From Daphnia carinata (Eukaryota > Arthropoda > Branchiopoda > Diplostraca > Daphniidae): 64,000 nt of DNA. Shown piece after piece: positions 62,370-64,000 of the stretch; positions within the stretch are counted from its first letter, which is position 1, and every line of letters starts with the position of its first letter. Made by a program: the position numbers and the translations under genes. The stretch spans positions 14,230,638-14,294,637 of the forward strand of contig NC_081331.1 in the NCBI RefSeq assembly GCF_022539665.2, in the 5' to 3' direction. The notes below the pieces were generated by a model that was given only the letters and a program-made list of their open reading frames with translations, did not search any database and had not been told where the DNA came from.

Positions 62370-63440
62370 AGGCCGAAAAAATCAGCCCGGCCTTGTGTTT
62401 TTGACGTTTAGTTAAAAAACTATAAGGCCAATTGAAAAATAAATGTGATTTTCGTGATTAGCATTCAATTCTAAATCGAAATCATGAATCCTTTAGCCAA
62501 AAATGAAAAAGTGAGAAGGCTATAGCCTTCTCACTTTTGTCAAAATCGGCCAAAAATAAAATCTCTTGGAATTCGATGAAAATCACACAATATAATCAAA
62601 ATTTAACGCTCATTCAAAAAAAGCCATTCGTTTTCTTTTCAAGTTAGCCGTTTTTGAATTACACCGAATATTCGTGCAAAAATAAAAAAGTCGGGCTTAT
62701 ATTGTTGTAACTGTTGCCCTCTGTTGTCTGTTTCAAGTGCTGCCATCTTGTGTTTGATTTATTACCATGCTTGTCTCCCTTAGAGACCTTTCCTTAGAGA
62801 CCTCCCTTAGAGACCTTTCCACCCCTAGAGGTTAGGTCGAACCTTAGTCGACCTCTGGCCTCTCTTTTATTCAGACTGAGAGTCGGGATTTGGCTCGATG
62901 TCCGATAGGACGCTAATAGTGGGCTCTGCTATTAGCTGGCCGCCCTCGCGTAAGTCCTTCAGAAGGAGCTCTGCAAGACTGCTGGCTTCCCTTCGCGTAT
63001 AGTGTATGTGTATTTGTAAATAGTATATGTTGTGTGTATTTTGTATTCCTTTGTTGTAATGTCTTTGTCTGTGTATGAGTAAATGAAAAAACCGTAACAA
63101 TATATGTAGTCGGGTTTATTTAGTCGGGCTTAAAAATTTTTCCTGCAAAAACCGGCATTCGTCGGTATACGTTGAAAATCACAGGATATACTCAAAATTG
63201 AATGCTGATACCGATAAAATTGTTATTTTATTCATTCAGACAACCATTTCGGAAATACGCCGAATATGCAGCATCGCGCTAGCGCTGTAGCGTACTGGCG
63301 CCCTAGCATAAGGTCATAATATTTATGTCGGAAAATAAACGCGACAAAGTAAGCCCGACTTTTCCACCAATCAATTTAGTTTTCCATCGGGAAACGGCGA
63401 CTGTGAATAGAAGTTGTCTAAAATAACGTAGATGAAATGG
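62370..63440. mobile_element. TAAGCCCGAC-family block interrupted by a solo LTR
   Basis: Matches the block at about 23.95-24.6 kb in inverted orientation, including the GTGAGAAGGCTATAGCC stem, the ACCGAATATTCGTGC motif and the GCTAGCGC near-palindrome. It is split at 62703-63099 by an LTR insertion. Confidence 0.65.
62703..63099. mobile_element. solo LTR of a retrotransposon, 397 bp
   Basis: Begins TGTTGTAAC and ends CCGTAACA, and is flanked by ATAT at 62699-62702 and 63100-63103. The uninterrupted paralogue at about 24.24-24.27 kb (complement) reads CGGGCTTATATATGTAG, exactly the flanks with one ATAT, so this is an insertion with a 4-bp target duplication. It has a short tandem array of TTAGAGACCT (about 62780-62820) and no coding region, as expected after LTR-LTR recombination. 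Confidence 0.75.
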
Positions 63441-63534
63441 CGCACTTCTCATTCTCGAGAGAAACAAAAACAAAACAAAAATAGTGTAATAACGTATACG
63501 TAAACTAACCAAAAATTATGTTATAGTCAACCTT

Positions 63535-64000
63535 ATGGCAATCCGTTTTACCCAAAATAAAAATGAAAAATATTGGCCTTTTTTCTGTTTTACTGCTATC
63601 GCCATCTACCGGTCACATTTCTAGTTAATTCTCTACATACACTGACCGAAAAAAAATTTTAAGCCCGACTAAATAAGTCCAACTAAATAAGCCCGACTTT
63701 TCTCGGTCGGGCTTAAATTTTTTTTCTGAAAAAACTGACACTCATCGGAATTATCTGAATATCACAGGGTATCCTTAAAATTGAATGCTGATTCCGAATA
63801 AGTTGATATTTTTTTAATGAAGTTAATTGTTTTTGAAATACACCGAGTATTTCACGCAATGCTAGCGCGCCAGTACGGTACAGCGCTAGTGCGATGCTTA
63901 TTTTGTCGGGCTTATTTTAAAACCTGGCCAAACAGTATTTCCATTAGATGGCGGTGCAGATTCATCAGCCTCTAGCGTGTGAAATGGAACTATTGTTATT
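63535..64000. mobile_element. dispersed repeat of the TAAGCCCGAC family, fuller copy running to the window end
   Basis: Same orientation and order of motifs as 13735-14040: TATGGCAATCCGTTTTAC, the AAGCCCGAC/GTCGGGCTT inverted pair (about 63688-63714), and a right part ending at the window edge. It has an additional internal ~180 bp with the GCTAGCGCGCC near-palindrome. Confidence 0.65.

Overview
The window is eukaryotic nuclear DNA, most likely from a branchiopod crustacean such as Daphnia. Genes have many short GT-AG introns, often 55-100 bp. Spacers and introns are full of poly-A/T. The proteins are arthropod-type: a UNC-45 chaperone, a Dve/compass homeodomain factor, RNF113, FBXO21, an acid lipase and a full-length phospholipase C epsilon, which as far as I recall Drosophila lacks. 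The organism is an inference from gene content and architecture; no marker sequence proves it.

Layout. 1-3.2 kb is low-complexity non-coding DNA. 4.1-13.0 kb (+) is a PLC-epsilon gene of at least 16 coding exons, with a possible extra 5' exon at 3.27-3.88 kb. 13.7-25.3 kb is a repeat block: a tandem duplication, tRNA-like modules, a family marked by the motif TAAGCCCGAC, and an imperfect palindrome of about 5 kb whose arms each carry a copy of a small coiled-coil gene (one intact, one broken). 25.5-29.6 kb (+) is unc-45. 29.7-31.1 kb (-) is RNF113, tail to tail with unc-45. 31.5-39.2 kb is gene-poor. 39.2-46.4 kb (-) is dve. 49.35-52.03 kb (-) is a secreted or lysosomal lipase. 56.28-58.55 kb (+) is a TPR/Sel1-like protein with a Cys/His-rich tail. 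59.19-61.5 kb (+) is FBXO21. 61.7-64.0 kb returns to the repeat family and holds a 397-bp solo LTR whose empty site can be read from a paralogous copy at 24.2 kb.

Two conserved genes are broken in this sequence. PLC-epsilon has an in-frame TAA in the RasGEF domain, with homology continuing in the same frame after it. dve has one extra base inside its first homeodomain. Both may be consensus errors, but they could be real alleles. The protein-coding genes look like unrelated housekeeping and developmental neighbours, not a pathway cluster. The least conventional part is the palindromic element at 18.9-23.9 kb, with its intron-bearing gene pair, conserved hairpin modules and tRNA-like sequences in the spacer.
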